Shown here piece after piece: positions 1 to 11,334 of a DNA stretch of 64,000 nt. The translations under genes and the position numbers were made by a program. The DNA is from Tupaia tana (taxonomy: Eukaryota; Chordata; Mammalia; Scandentia; Tupaiidae), in NCBI GenBank assembly GCA_026018925.1, contig JAKSZU010000018.1:7658920-7722919 (forward strand), given 5' to 3'. Within the stretch, counting starts at the first letter, position 1; each line of letters begins with the position of its first letter. The notes under the pieces are model-generated. The model saw only the letters and a list, made by a program, of their open reading frames with translations. It was not told where the DNA came from and ran no database searches.

Positions 1-69
1 AAACAAAAGGAAATCCATTGTGTGTACTACAGACAAAAATGATGCTTTTAAAATAAAGAGCAAAACTCT

Positions 70-106
<37 letters not shown>

Positions 107-464
107 ATATAATGATGTATTTGTTTCAGAGCACCATTCAGGCTTGTTTATTTTTTGTTTGAAGTCTAAGGTCAACTCTGGAGAAAATCATGGTGGATGT
201 TTAAAGAACAAAAAAATGGTCTGAGACCAAGATGGTTTCATGGTTGGAACCTTATCTGTGGGTTCCTATACAAAGGGGGTTCGTCCAGGCAGAGGGGGCT
301 CTGGGGGAATTTGTACTGCTTGGAAGATATAGTTGTCTTACTCTCTGATCTAGACTTGAAGCAGTTCTTCACCAGGGGTGACACTGACCCCTCGTCCCCC
401 AAGTGATACCTGGTTTTGATTGTCATAGCTGAAGAACAGAGAACTACCCTCTCTTGGGTACCCA
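1..464. other. Unique noncoding sequence with an A26 tract
   Basis: I see no gene here. A pure A run occupies 76-101 and could be the tail of a degraded retroposon, but the sequence before it does not match any repeat I recognise. The short open frames on both strands have no recognisable domains. Confidence 0.5.
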
Positions 465-469
465 GATAT

Positions 470-590
470 TTACATAAAGGCCAGAAATTATACCAAACAC
501 TTCACAAGGAATAGGACAGCTCCACAGATGATCACTAATTGTCTGGTCCAAATGTCCACTGTGCTGAGGTTGAGAACGCCGAGTCTAGCA
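470..590 (+). mobile_element. hAT-type nonautonomous DNA transposon remnant
   Basis: The end of the segment (GGTTGAGAACGCCG) and the AGGACAGCTCCACA core match the 3' half of the common mammalian hAT/MER element whose terminus reads GGTTGAGAAACCCTG. The same family occurs at 29380-29545 and, reversed, at 37078-37275. It is old and 5'-incomplete. Confidence 0.5.
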
Positions 591-599
591 AGACTGTGT

Positions 600-2064
600 T
601 TGGAATTGCTACAAAGGCTTTTACTCTCAGAAACATGGACACATTGAGATTTGTAAAGAGTAGTACAGTAATTGGTATATGCCTGCGGGGTTTTGTCAGT
701 GAGGAAACAGAATTGCAGTGAAAGTCAGCAGAACCAAGGCTAGAACTCGGGTTCCCAAATAGGAGCAGATGACCCAGGGACTAAACTTCTAGTCTTATAT
801 GTGGCTTCCATTGGAGGGAAGTTTTTGTAACAGACATAGCTACATTTAGGGCTTTCAAGAAATAAGCAGGGACAAGGTACCAGAAGCAGAAAAGGACTGG
901 GGCTTGAGGCCAGAGATTGGGTGAGAGTCCTCGTTCTGCTGTGTAACCTTAGTCCTGTCACTTGCCCTCTCAGAGTCTATTTTCTTGGTGGAGATGAGAG
1001 TGTTTCTGTGCATTCTCTGAAAGATTCTTTTCAGATGCAATTTTAAGATTTTAATGAGTGCATTAGTTTTCTGGCTTGCCTGGAAAGAAATTTAGGCAAT
1101 CAATTGTCCATTTTGCATTTCATTTTCCCAGTTACCCAGCACTGAGGATTCACAAACTGCTTCAAAACCTACCCTTCCTGAAGCATTTTATCATTGTGTC
1201 ATCTCAGACATGCTGGGAGAGGTGAGGAGCAGGGGAGCACATGTATAGAGCGGGTACATGGCTGGGATGCTGGTTCCCGATGCACCCAGACTCCTTGTCA
1301 AACTGCCTAAGAAGGAGAGTTGGATGGACAGGTGCTGCCTCATGAGCCCCTGTACTGGGCAATCGCTGTGAAACAGTGCTATACACATTCATCCCAGCAT
1401 CGGTGGGTCAGGGAGTGAATCACGCAGAGCTGGAAAGTTAAGGGGACCATTTGGAGTTAGGCAATATCACACAAATAGGTTTGCATGGGAGCTTTGTGCA
1501 GGCTGTGTGCAGAGAACATCGTCAGAGGGACTCTTCCTCAAGGCGTCCAGCTAGCTGGTTATCTGAGTTTCTGTCATGGGAGCACTGGACTGCTGCTTGC
1601 AGCCTTCAGACAAGACACCAGAATGGACAGAGACAGTGACAGAGGTGGCCGCCGCGGGCCCTGACAGTGGCGATCCAGAATTAGACAGCGCGGCGGCTGA
1701 GAGTTCAGTCCTTTCAGGCCAGGAAACAGGATATGGCAAAGACAGAAGCTAGTCTGGGTGCTTTTTGCTTCCTGAGAATGATTTCACATGCTCTAGCTAG
1801 TCCAGCTGAAAGTTAGGGCTGAGAGCCTTTCTAAAAGTGAGGATGGGGCCTTTCTTTCATTCTCGTAGTGAGATTTTCATTCCCTTTGTCCTGATGTGCC
1901 TGGCAAATCTGTCTCTGAGTTGGCATGTGTGTCTCTCTGAGTGACTATGATTTTCTTAAATTTACCAGCAGCCAAATAGCACCTGGCATGAACTAGATAT
2001 CCCAAACTTGAAGCAACAGAAGGATGAGCTCTTCTGTTGTAAGAGACACTTGGTAAGCTTCACT
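600..2064. other. Unique sequence, possible weak MIR, no confirmed gene
   Basis: This stretch is mostly unique. A degraded MIR-like piece (GTGTAACCTTAGTCCTGTCACTT) may lie at about 880-1020, but the match is weak. Apart from the candidate ORF at 1576-1752, reading frames are short and unremarkable. Confidence 0.4.
1576..1752 (+). CDS. Candidate 58-codon ORF in a CpG-rich patch (uncertain)
   Basis: An ATG in good Kozak context (G at -3 and G at +4) opens 58 codons ending in TAG at 1750-1752. The predicted peptide starts MGALDCCLQPSDKTPEW, so a Gly-2 and two cysteines sit at the N terminus. The rest is acidic and Ala/Ser/Asp-rich with no domain I recognise. The middle (about 1645-1705) carries seven CpGs in roughly 60 bp, unlike the CpG-poor surroundings, which can mark germline-unmethylated or constrained DNA. 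There is no obvious splice donor at the end of the frame and no recognisable TATA box or polyadenylation signal tied to it. It could be a lineage-specific first exon, a small ORF in a noncoding RNA, or chance. I do not recognise the protein. Confidence 0.2.
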   Translation: MGALDCCLQPSDKTPEWTETVTEVAAAGPDSGDPELDSAAAESSVLSGQETGYGKDRS

Positions 2065-2065
2065 A

Positions 2066-2275
2066 TGTAACAGACATTGTTATAAGCACTTAGTATGGAG
2101 TTGTTTATCCAGTCCTCAGAGCATCCCGAGGAGGTTGGAATGTTTTTATCATCCACCCACAGATGAGGAAACTGAAGCCCAGAAAGATTAACAGACCTGC
2201 CCATGGCATTGGAGCTTAGAGGTGGCAAAGCCAGGATTCAAAACCCAGAAGGCTAGTGCCAGAGCTTACACTCTT
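2066..2275 (-). repeat. MIR SINE (antisense)
   Basis: The core ACAGATGAGGAAACTGAAGC followed by a diverged CAAAGCCAGGATTCAAAACC is the reverse complement of the ancient mammalian MIR element. A degraded tail (ATCCAGTCCTCAGAGCATCC) lies on its left. Copy divergence is typical for an element shared by all mammals. Confidence 0.85.
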
Positions 2276-2279
2276 GAAA

Positions 2280-3149
2280 GAAAGTCAGAGTAGAACAAGT
2301 TCCATGTTTCATGAGCTGCTAGAAAGTCATGACGTCTAACCTCTGCTTGATTGACTCTGGCCCTTCCATCCTCAAAGTTCCATTTTCATCTTCATTTCAC
2401 AACCCTTGGAGAATTTCATGACTCCCCCAGATCCTGACCCAGTCCAAGCTGGAAGACAATGAGCTTGGTCCTGTTGAATAGAGGCCATGGTCCCTACTGT
2501 ATAGACAAGGTCAGGAAGACTGCAGGTAATGGCTCCTCTCTTCTGGAATCCCCACCTCCATATCTTTCCTGGGATTCTCTTTTCCATCCAGTCTTCTTCA
2601 ACACTACACATCCCACCCCCTTGAGCCTTCAGCCATAAGTAAGCCACCTCTCTTTCCTATATTTTTTAAAAAGTTTATTTCTTTCAAATGAACTACCTCC
2701 AGCAAGGTCTTCACACATGGTCACAAGCCTGAATCATGGGCACATGTGTATGTGTGTTGCATGTACTGAGAGGTTCCAGACTGTTTATTCATATACTCAT
2801 ATGGACCTTTCCACATGAGTATAATTGCATTATCATTGGATCACCACTTAACCTCTCTTTCCTGCATTTTTAGCATCTCACAAATCTTTGTCTTGGCACC
2901 TGGGCACACATGAGTCCTATCCATCTCTCAAACAAACAAAAAACAAATTGGTAGCTTTCCCCTCTCTTACCTTTACCATGTCTCTGATGTCCCCATCAGA
3001 AATCAAACTTCCAAAAGAAGAGCCTTACTCGCTTTCTTCACTGATTCCTGTTCACTGTATGCTCCACAATGGTTGGTCTTTCTTTACTTTCTACTTATGT
3101 ATTTATAATGATTTCTTCACATGTAATTGCTGAGCAAATCTGTATGGTA
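2280..3149. other. Unique noncoding sequence
   Basis: No gene and no confident repeat is visible. A stretch at 2660-2870 begins TTTTTTAAAAAGTTTATT like the reversed end of the local SINEs, but the rest does not align convincingly with their body. Confidence 0.4.
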
Positions 3150-3395
3150 TTGTCAAAGTCCCCATATCACCAAGGCAATACTTTGCAAAAAGAATAAAGT
3201 AGGAGGCCTCTCACTACTTGACCTCAAAATATGTTACAAATCTATGATAATTAAAACAACATGGTGTTGACACCAAACCAGACATGTACATCAATGGAAC
3301 AGAAAAGATAATTCAGAAATAAACCCTTAAACATACAACCAACTGATCTTCGACAAATGGCATAAGACAATTCAGTGGGAAAAGAAAGTTTCTTT

Positions 3396-3578
3396 TTTTT
3401 AAATAATTTTTTATTTTTTATTTTAACTTTATTTATTTATTATTTTAATTTGAGCAGAGAGGGACAGAGCAAGTGAGAGAGAAAAAGTGAGAAAGCAAAC
3501 CGCCAGGTCCAGGACTCAAACCGTGGTTGGCCACGTGGGAGTCCAGCACCCTTAACCACCACGCCACCTGCCAGCCCC
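3396..3578 (-). mobile_element. tRNA-derived SINE, short form (head plus CT tract, no body)
   Basis: It is flanked by an 11-bp target-site duplication AAAGTTTCTTT at 3385-3395 and 3579-3589, inside LINE-1 ORF2. On the minus strand it starts GGGGCTGGCAGGTGGCGTGG, has a B-box-like GGTTTGAGTCC, then goes directly to a pyrimidine-rich stretch and a TTTATT/AATAAA-type tail. The roughly 120-bp body found in long copies is missing. Confidence 0.88.
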
Positions 3579-4140
3579 AAAGTTTCTTTAGTAAGTGGTG
3601 CTGGAAGAACTGAATATCCACCTGTATAAACACAAAACTAAACTTCCATCCCTCACAATTAACAAAAGTCAGCTCGAAAATAGATCAAAGATCAACTGAA
3701 CCCCCATCTTTCGCCATTAACAAAAGTCAACTCAAAATGGATCAAAGTTCTGAACCTAAGACTTCAAACTATAAAACTACTGGTGAAAAATGCTGAGGAA
3801 ACTCTGGGAGACATTGGAGTAGGCAAAGGCTTTTTAAATAAGACTCCCAAAGCACAGGCAATAATCCCTAAAATAGGCAAGTGGGACTGTATCAGACTAA
3901 GAAGTTTCTGCACAGCAAAGGACACAGTAACAAGTGTGAATCGATGACTCTTAGGATGGGAGAATATTTTTGTAAAACATGCCTCAGACAAGGAACTGAT
4001 AACCAGAATACACAACCAAGTCAAGCACCTTACGTGGAAAAAAAAAAAAAAAAAAGAAAAAGATTAACCCAATTAAAAGATGGGAAAATGAGCTGAACAA
4101 AAATCTCTCTAAGGAAGACATACAGACAGGCAAAAAGCAT

Positions 4141-4677
4141 ATGAAGAAATGCTCAACATCCCTCATCATAAGGGAGATGCAGATTAAAACCACAATGAGA
4201 TACCACCTAACCCCTGTCAGAAAGGCAAAGATTACAAATATAAAAAGTGATAAGTGTTGGCGGGGATGTGGTGAAAAGGGAACTCTCCTACACTGTTGGT
4301 GGGAATGTAAACTGGTTCAGCCACTGTGGAGAACAATATGGAGGTTCCTCAAAGATCTACAAATAGAACTACCATTTGATCCAGCAGTCCCACTTCTGGG
4401 TATCTACCCAAAGGACAGGAGAATTCTCAGTTGGAAAAGTTCTTGCACATCAATGTTCACTGCAGCTTCATTTACGATCATTAAGACATGGAACCTACCC
4501 AAATGTCCAAAATCAGATGAATGGATTGAAAAAGTGTGGCACATACACTCTATAGAATACTACTCAGCCATAAAAAACAAGACCCTAGCATTTGATAGAA
4601 AGTGGTCAGATATGGAGGATCTATTGCTGAGTGAAGTAAGCCAAGATATGAAAAAAGACATCGTATGTATCCACTGA
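4141..4677 (+). pseudogene. LINE-1 ORF2p C-terminal fragment
   Basis: An open frame of 178 codons encodes the C-terminal end of the LINE-1 ORF2 protein, including the conserved cysteine-rich segment with [18 protein letters not shown] and the motif [15 protein letters not shown]. In intact elements this region follows the endonuclease and reverse transcriptase domains and binds nucleic acid. Here those domains are absent by 5' truncation and the upstream coding sequence lies in other frames with stops, so this piece cannot make a working retrotransposon protein. The ATG is fortuitous. Confidence 0.9.
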
Positions 4678-5160
4678 ATATATACTGACTATCTGTACTT
4701 TTTGGTAGAGATCTGAATATTGGAGGGCATAAAAGCAGTGAAAATAGTTAGCAATGATGAGACTGTGGAATAGAGGGGGCGGGAGAAGAGAAGAGTATGG
4801 AGAAGGATAACAAGAGAACAAATAGAGAGGCATGGCATTAGTGGGATTCAGATATGGTTTATTCCCTTTGATGATGATGTGTATAATATTCTCAACTGGA
4901 CAGGTCTGAGAAGCATTTCATGTTGGGTAAAGTCTTTTTACAAGCAAAATGATAAATAGCGATTGAATATTTAAAGAAATAATTGGAATAATAATGATCT
5001 GGAAAGAAATGAAAAGCTATTGGATAATGATGGGGATTTTAATGTCTCTGTATTAACTGATATGAATGGTATTCCTTATGGAAAAAGAAATATAATACAC
5101 TGTAAAGTTATACGTGATTCAATGTAATATAAACAAGACTATAATAATAACAAAAAAACT

Positions 5161-5385
5161 TAAAAAATAGATCAAACATTTAAATGTGATGGTTCAAGCT
5201 GTAAAACTACTTGTGGAAAACACAAGGGAAACATTTGTAGACATTGGATGAGGCAAAGATTTCTTAAATAAGACCCCTAAAGCATAGTCCATAATACCAA
5301 AATAGACAAGTAGGATCACACTAAACTAAAAAGCTTTTGCACAGTAAAGGAAACAGTAATTCAAATGGTGAGACAAACCTACTTA
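5161..5385 (+). mobile_element. Second LINE-1 ORF2 fragment
   Basis: The segment from TAGATCAAACATTTAAATG to CAAATGGTGAGACAAACC matches the ORF2 stretch already seen at 3735-3935 (shared GCACAG-AAAGGA-ACAGTAA pattern) but is more diverged. It lies directly after the 3' end of the preceding LINE-1. It is therefore a separate, probably older, element next to or interrupted by it. Confidence 0.7.
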
Positions 5386-5412
5386 AACTTATTTTATTGC
5401 TGGTCTCTTTTT

Positions 5413-5525
5413 ACTAGAATATAAGCTCCTTGGTTAAGACAGTCTTTTTTTGCCTCCACTGCTCTATCTCCGAGGCCCAGAACTGGGTACTGCAGGTTCT
5501 TAGTAAGTATGTTCTAGATTGAATG
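5413..5525 (+). repeat. L2 LINE 3' end
   Basis: The order TAGAATATAAGCTCCTTGG, then an AGAACTGGGTACTGCAGG-like core and TTCTTAGTAAGTATGTTCT matches the well-known 3' terminus of ancient L2 elements (AGAATGTAAGCTCC ... AATAAATATTTGTTGAATG). Confidence 0.7.
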
Positions 5526-5828
5526 GAGGATGAGCCATATCTAACTGAATTGCTGAGGATAGGAGGCTCCACCTGGGTCTCACCTGGGATGGGAATAGGA
5601 GCCTCTCTAGGACAGTGGGAAATGATAGGTCTTGCATATTTCAGATCCTCAGAACAGATCCCATTTCTGCCAGTTCCTTCTTTAAATTACCTATTTGGGT
5701 GACACTTGGCATAGTCTGAGGTCTTAGACCCAGTCATTAGTCAGTGAGGGACCAAAGCAGCCCATAGGTCAAGAATCCTTGTGCTGGGGGAAACCAGTTA
5801 TGAACAAGCTTTAGGAATTCAAGGTGAT

Positions 5829-6240
5829 ATGGGTTTAATAGTGTCCCTTGCCCCATCTTCCCCCTCAAAAAAGAACATGTCCAAGTCTTAACCCCTGACA
5901 CATGTGAGTGCAGCCTTATTTGGAACTAGGGTCTTGCGATGTATGAAGTTAAGACAAGATCATGCTGGATTGGGGGAGTTGTAATCCAGTGACTGGATTA
6001 TAAAAGGGACATTTGGATACAGAGATCCAGAGACATAGGGGGATGCCATGTGACAGCACAGGCATAGATTGGAATGGGGTGTCTACAGGCTAAGGAACAG
6101 CATGGATGGATCAGGGTTACTACCATAGTTTGGAGCAAGACCTGGAATAGCTTCTTCCTTAGAGTGCTTGGAGAGAGTATGGCTCTGCCACTGACCTTGA
6201 CTTTGGACTTGTGGTATCCAGGTTGTGAGAGAGTCCTATC
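5829..6240 (+). mobile_element. ERVL-MaLR solo LTR (MLT1-type)
   Basis: The sequence follows the MLT1 LTR order: a GTTTAATAGTGTCCC start, AAGTCTTAACCCCTGACACATGT, a TATTTGGAACTAGGGTCTT segment and TTATAAAAGGGACATTTGG, ending in a diverged tail. These are ancient long terminal repeats of mammalian endogenous retrovirus-like elements. No internal retroviral genes are present. Confidence 0.65.
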
Positions 6241-6794
6241 TGTCGTTCCAAGCTGCCCCGTTTGTGTGACCTCATCATGTCAGCCCCAGGACACTCACAC
6301 ACAAGGCAAACAGTCTCAGAATGTTCCTGTCCCTCCAGCCAGTCCTTGCAGCTCAGGAAATTCATGACTAAAATAAATCCGGGCATGAACTGGCCAGCTC
6401 AGCATCGCCAGACAAAGGGTGTCCGTGCAGCAAGGCAGCTAATTCCTCACTCCCGCAGAGAGCGGAAACTGACAGGAGGCAGCTCTGGGACCCAGAAGCC
6501 TGAGCCCTACGGGACAGACCTGGGGCCTCCCAGTTAAGGGGATGCCTGTGACCCAGGAAATGAGACATGGAGACCTGAACCAGCTTCCAGATTAAATAAA
6601 GTCCTCTGGAAATCATGGACTGACTCAAGAGAGGGCCTCCAAATGAACCTAAAACAGAGGTCTTGGCTCCAGTCAAGGCTGGGAAGGTAGAGCAATCTTT
6701 CTGCTCACCATGGGTGTGGGTTCTTGAAAATGCATGCCCTCGTGAAGGACAACCTACTTGTAATGACATACTGAGTAGTCATCTTCTTTGTTAA

Positions 6795-6905
6795 GCTCCA
6801 AGTTTATGAAAGAAAAGACTGTATCTTTCTTTTTCACTACCATATACTCAGCACCCAATACCCCGAAGTGCTCCAGAATGTATGTGCAATTGGATTGAAT
6901 TGATA
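6795..6905 (+). repeat. Possible L2 3' end
   Basis: The pattern AAAGACTGTATCTTTC followed by ACTCAGCACCCAATACCC and TGGATTGAATTGA is like the 3' end of L2, but the match is diverged. Confidence 0.4.
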
Positions 6906-7017
6906 AGAATTGTTCATTTTACAATGATATGTCCCCAGATAATTATAAAAGAAGTCCAGTTACTGATGATAAATGTGATTGTTTTGATATATGAAAGGAC
7001 ATATTAAGCGATTCCTT

Positions 7018-7298
7018 AAAAAATGTTTTTTAGAGAGTTGTGTGCTTACTGGGAAGGGACAGAGACAGAGAAGGAGGGAAAGGAAAAGCAAGAAAGCACA
7101 CCTCATGTGACAAAGTCACACTGCAACGTTTTCTCCTCCATTTAACCGTCACTTTGGGATTTTTTTGGGCATGCATAAGCATGTACCTGGTGTTTTTTTT
7201 TTTTTTTTTTTTTCGATCACCAAGTCCAGGACTTGAACTGAGGTCAGCCATCTGGGACCTAGCTGACTGGATCCCACCACCAGGTCAAAGGCTGGCCC
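7018..7298 (-). mobile_element. tRNA-derived SINE, long form, old copy
   Basis: Reversed SINE body (GGGACAGAGACAGAGAAGG, TTTCTCCTCCATTTA, GGGCATGCATAAGCATGTACC) and a degraded head ending at GGCTGGCCC. A run of about 22 Ts at 7193-7214 interrupts the body and looks like a secondary expansion. No clear target-site duplication remains. Confidence 0.7.
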
Positions 7299-7550
7299 TC
7301 TAAAGGATTCTTAAGTGCTGAAAGTATAGGAAAGGAGGAGCTGGATTCCATAACTAAAATTCCTGGTTTGGTCAGCCTATAACACTCCAGGTACTCAGTC
7401 AAGTTCCCAAGATTTAATAAGCTGGATAACTGGAAGAAGGAGATTGCAGGTGACCAGACTGTATGGAGGGTTGCCATCTCTCTCGCTCTTCTTCTCTTTT
7501 ACTCTCCCCTGTACACGTACACACTCTATCATGAATGAAGAAAACACAAT

Positions 7551-7814
7551 TTTTTTTTTTTTTTTGGAGAGGTATTTTTGCTATAGGGTGCGTGTGCTCG
7601 CCAGACAGAGAGAGACAGAGAGACAGAAAGCGAGAAATCACCCCCAGGGGGGATGGCCACGCCACAATCCCTTCTCCTCCATTCTCCTCTCGGGATCTTG
7701 GGCAGGCATGCACATGTGCCCGGCGTGAGTTTTAAGCCACCGGGTCCGGGACGTGAACTGCAGTCAACTCCATGGGAGTCCAGCCACATAGCCATTACGC
7801 TAACTGCTGGTTCC
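7551..7814 (-). mobile_element. tRNA-derived SINE, long form, young copy
   Basis: Flanked by a perfect 13-bp target-site duplication AAGAAAACACAAT (7538-7550 and 7815-7827). On the minus strand it begins GGAACCAGCAGTTAGCGTAA and retains the B-box region, the full body and the A tail (T run at 7551 on the plus strand). CpG sites in the head are mostly retained. Confidence 0.95.
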
Positions 7815-7829
7815 AAGAAAACACAATCT

Positions 7830-9016
7830 TTAAGGTATTTTTTTTTTTAAAGTAATCTATAAGTGAAATAACTCTAAACCCTTAGAACTATACCATGCAA
7901 AGAGTGAACCCTAATGTAACTAAGGATATCAGTGGATAATAACAGCTCCACATTGGCTCATGATTGTAACGGATGTACTTCACTGATGCAAGATGATAGC
8001 AATAGGAGAAACTGAGAGGGAGAAGGGAGGAGACAGAGTGTATGGGAACTCACTGTACTTTCTGCTCTAAAAACAGTCTATTCATTAAAAAAATCTAAAT
8101 GCAAAGACATATTTTCTAATATTCTGGAGATTTGCAGCTACTTTCATAGATTAACTTTGAGATATCCACCCTCTGTAACTTCTCCACACACAGTTTAGTC
8201 GTTCACATAGCATTGTCTATAGAAAGACAGTATTTGGAGTGAATTTGACCACACTGTGGCATGAAGCTTTACCCATATTAATTCCATAGAGTTTTATATG
8301 TAGAAGCCCAAGTAGCAAAGGATCAAGATGAAGTTGATAACAAATTACATAATTAATGCCCCAAATTTCTGCCATAATTTCAGATGCTTTTAATTTTGCT
8401 TTGGTGGTAGAAACTTGTCCTGTTATGTAATTCAAGATCTGCTTGACACAGCCTCTTTATCATTTGTCTCTAGCCACTGAAATCTTTATTTCAACTGGAA
8501 AGCAGTGTTTTTATCCAGATATTGATTCTCATTTCACTCTCTGCCTTTTGGGGAGAACCTAGAAACTGAGTCTGGAAAACATGGTATAAAATATAACATT
8601 AGTGTCATGAAATGTTCACAACTACCCCTTCAGAAGAGGAAGCTCTTTTTGGGTGCTTTGAGACCTAGTCTCTTCTGGGGCCATTTCTAGATTTTTGAAA
8701 TGGAATAGCAAGTTGCTTTTTAAATGATACAGAGAAGCTGGGTTGTGGATGAACGTAGTGATGAGAGTCAAACTGAGCTACTAGAAAAGAAACAAATGGA
8801 AAGAGAGAGGAGAGAGAGAGGCAGAGCAGGGTAGGGAGGAAATGCAGCTTTAGAGATTTTATTAGATTAAAGACTGGAGAATGTGTGAGGTAAGAACTAG
8901 ATGAAGACAAAAGAAGATTTCACAAAAGTTTCTGGCCAATGCTCAATGTTCTTCAAGGGAACTAAGTAAAGAGTAGGATTTATTCATGGCATTTGTTGGT
9001 CCTTTACTTGCAGCGC
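7830..9016. other. Unique noncoding sequence
   Basis: No gene or confident repeat seen. The purine-rich AGAGAGGAGAGAGAGAGG stretch near 8802-8822 is a simple repeat. Confidence 0.45.
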
Positions 9017-9195
9017 TTTTTTTTTTTTTTAATATTTATTTACTGTATTTGCTATAGATCATGTGTGCTCACCAGAAAGAGACAGAGACAGAGAGAAAGA
9101 GAAAGTAAGAAAGCATGCCGCCGGGTCCAGGACTCCAACTGCTGTCAATCATGTTGGTTTCCAGTGCCTTAACTACTACATCACCTGTTGGCCCC
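9017..9195 (-). mobile_element. tRNA-derived SINE, short form
   Basis: On the minus strand it starts GGGGCCAACAGGTGATGTAG, passes a B-box-like segment and enters the CT-rich stretch without the long-form body. It ends in a T14 run on the plus strand (9017-9030). The same architecture occurs at 3396, 32431 and 55041. Confidence 0.8.
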
Positions 9196-10630
9196 AACAG
9201 CATTATCTTGTTAAAGAATATTCCCCTGGGGCTGAAATGCACATATAGTGCTTTTAGGACTCTTAAGGGTGTGTGGGACCTTTATCTACATGGACAATGT
9301 GATTATAAAATATAAAATTAATTACAAAATTAAGTCTGGGAAACACCTCTTGGCTCTTTGCTATTCAATATGCCATTCCTGGCTCATTTCATACCTTCTA
9401 CTATGATCAAAAGGTAGCCACACTGTTATTACTTATAACAGCATGGTTTTTTTGTAACCTCTTTGTGGTCAAACAACACAGATATTCTTGCCTCTGCAGC
9501 TCCCAATACCATTTATTTAATGCTGGTTCCATCGTTGTTGATGAAGCTCTATCCATTTTATGCCACCTTTGAATACTGGTTTCCAATGACTCTCTCATAG
9601 GTTATTATTAATTGATGATGATCACAAATGCAGTCTCATCAAGAATGAGCAGGAAAGTGAGAATAACAGTTCCTTTTCTGGTAATGTCAAAACTGCCATT
9701 TGGAATTTTATAGTGTCAACATACAACACAGAACATGTCCTCCAGCTATGTCTACTTTTAAACTCTTGAGACCAGAATCACAGGGATCCCAGCATGCAAA
9801 CTCTTTAGACATGGCATCTTCCTTCTGCACAGTGGGAATCATAGGGAAGACAGGTGAGGGCCTCTGGGTAGAGAAAAGAGAGCAGTCCATTTATGTGAAG
9901 AATAGCTTTCTCACTCAGCATGAGTTGACTGTAACCTGGAAGAACAGGACATGAACACACGGACAAGGTAAGAGAGGATATCAAGAGGAAGGTGTGTTGA
10001 GCCCTCATTGAGGATAGCCATGGACAATCCTATTGCACCTTCAGAGTGGGTGAGTGATCTCTAGAGGGCCAGCTGCATACTGGAAGGACTACAGGATAAA
10101 GGACATCTGGAACAACCTAGTTGCCCTTGAGTAGTTACAGTTGCCCTTGGGCACTGTATGCTATAGCTGGCACTATTCTTACCAGAATATGTTGAGAACT
10201 AATACATGTGCCCACCTAACATACTCAAAAGTTGGCCATAATCTGTCAGTAGCCAAAGCCTTGACTTAACATGTATCCTATAATCTGCCTGTCAGCACCA
10301 TTCTTGTTGTCCAATCTCATTTATTCCCATGAAACAAAGATAATGCTAGTCAATGGGAACCATATACTTGCTAGGCTATGCTCTTGAAATAGGGACCTGA
10401 CCATGAGACTCCAACAAGATCCCTTTAGCATGAGTCTTGGAGCTCTCTGGGGCATTTGGTTGACCCCACACATGGGGTAGACGGTGAAGAGTGCTGCAGA
10501 GGGGAGGAATGGAGACCAAGTCTGCTTCAAGGAAGGTACTTCAAAGGGTGAGGCCCCTGGGCATGGAGCCCAAGAAAGGGGCCGTACTTGCCTGGGCTCC
10601 TATCTTCAGCAAAATTATAAATGCAAGTCT
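9196..10630. other. Unique noncoding sequence
   Basis: No recognisable gene or strong repeat. Frames up to about 85 codons on both strands show no domain. Confidence 0.4.
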
Positions 10631-10639
10631 TCATAGGGG

Positions 10640-10905
10640 GACTCTTCTCCCTAATCTGGCCCTTTTACCTTTGACCCTGGCCCAGATTCCCCTGTTCCTT
10701 CAGTTCTCTGTGCCACTAATGTGCCATCTTATTCTGTGTCTCCACATTGCAGATATTACAAGTGAATTTTCTTCTAGAAAACTTGTTCCCTCTCTTCCTC
10801 TTCTAGTAAATACTTTTTATCTCCCCTTCAACATCCAGTCTAAATGCTAACACCTTCACCAGTTCTTCTGGAACCTTTATGCCTACCTGTTCCCCAACAC
10901 AGCAG
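10640..10905 (+). repeat. L2 LINE fragment
   Basis: Pyrimidine-rich stretches such as CCTGGCCCAGATTCCCCTG, TTCCTTCAGTTCTCTGTGCC and CAGTCTAAATGCTAACACC keep the order of the L2 3' region (the conserved CTCAAATGTCACCTCCT block is degraded). An open frame of 119 codons across it is a by-product and has no stop-free homology to a known protein. Confidence 0.45.
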
Positions 10906-10984
10906 AACATCCATTCTTTCACTCTTCCAGCCAATGAGAACATTCAGTCACTGTGTATCATTACAATATACCAAATGAATTTTC

Positions 10985-11333
10985 CATTCTGAATGTTCAA
11001 AGATATTTACCATGCATATTATCATCAACAGATAATTTTCCATTTTTGTGTATCTTGACTGTTTTGCTTCTTTCTTTTTCCCCTTGATTTCGTCTTTCAT
11101 CCTCTCCTATTTCCTGTCCTCCTCCCACACTGTCTCTGATATCCACAGTAGCTCTCCATGCCTTTATGCCTTCTAATCTTTCAGTTTCTGCCATAGAGGG
11201 CAGGCATTCAGTATATATATTGAGTGGGGACATACAATGCCTCTCTTTCATAGTTTGGCTTGCTTTGCCTAGCAGTAAATCTTCCATATTTGATAGAAAG
11301 TGGATGAATATGAAAAATTTATTGCCAATGAGA
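10985..11333 (-). mobile_element. LINE-1 3' end, antisense, old copy
   Basis: It aligns over its length with the younger antisense LINE-1 at 34080-34380: shared ATCATCAACAG, CTTTTATG or CTTTATGCC, TGCCATAGAGGGCAGG versus TACCATAGAGTGCAG, and TTGATAGAAAGTGGATGAA. It represents the extreme ORF2 end and 3' UTR only. Confidence 0.8.
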
Positions 11334-11334
11334 A

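Larger units (their letters stand above)
3150..5160 (+). mobile_element. LINE-1, 5'-truncated 3' end (ORF2 C-terminus plus 3' UTR)
   Basis: Homology to LINE-1 ORF2 begins near CCCCATATCACCAAGGCAAT and runs through the ORF2 C-terminal region into an A-rich 3' UTR ending near 5160. The coding part is broken by stops and frameshifts and by a SINE at 3396-3578. A short internal tandem duplication of about 60 bp is visible at 3645-3755 (AACAAAAGTCA occurs twice). The same subfamily is present reversed at 33795-34931, and its 3' UTR recurs at 18655-18862. Confidence 0.9.

Noticed and set aside
2660-2870. Another old SINE
   Set aside because: T-rich start and a GGGCACATGTGTATGTGTG string resemble the SINE body in reverse, but the order and head do not hold up.
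6368-6769. 133-codon minus-strand frame
   Set aside because: Overlaps plus-strand frames of similar length and the end of an LTR remnant. No recognisable protein features.
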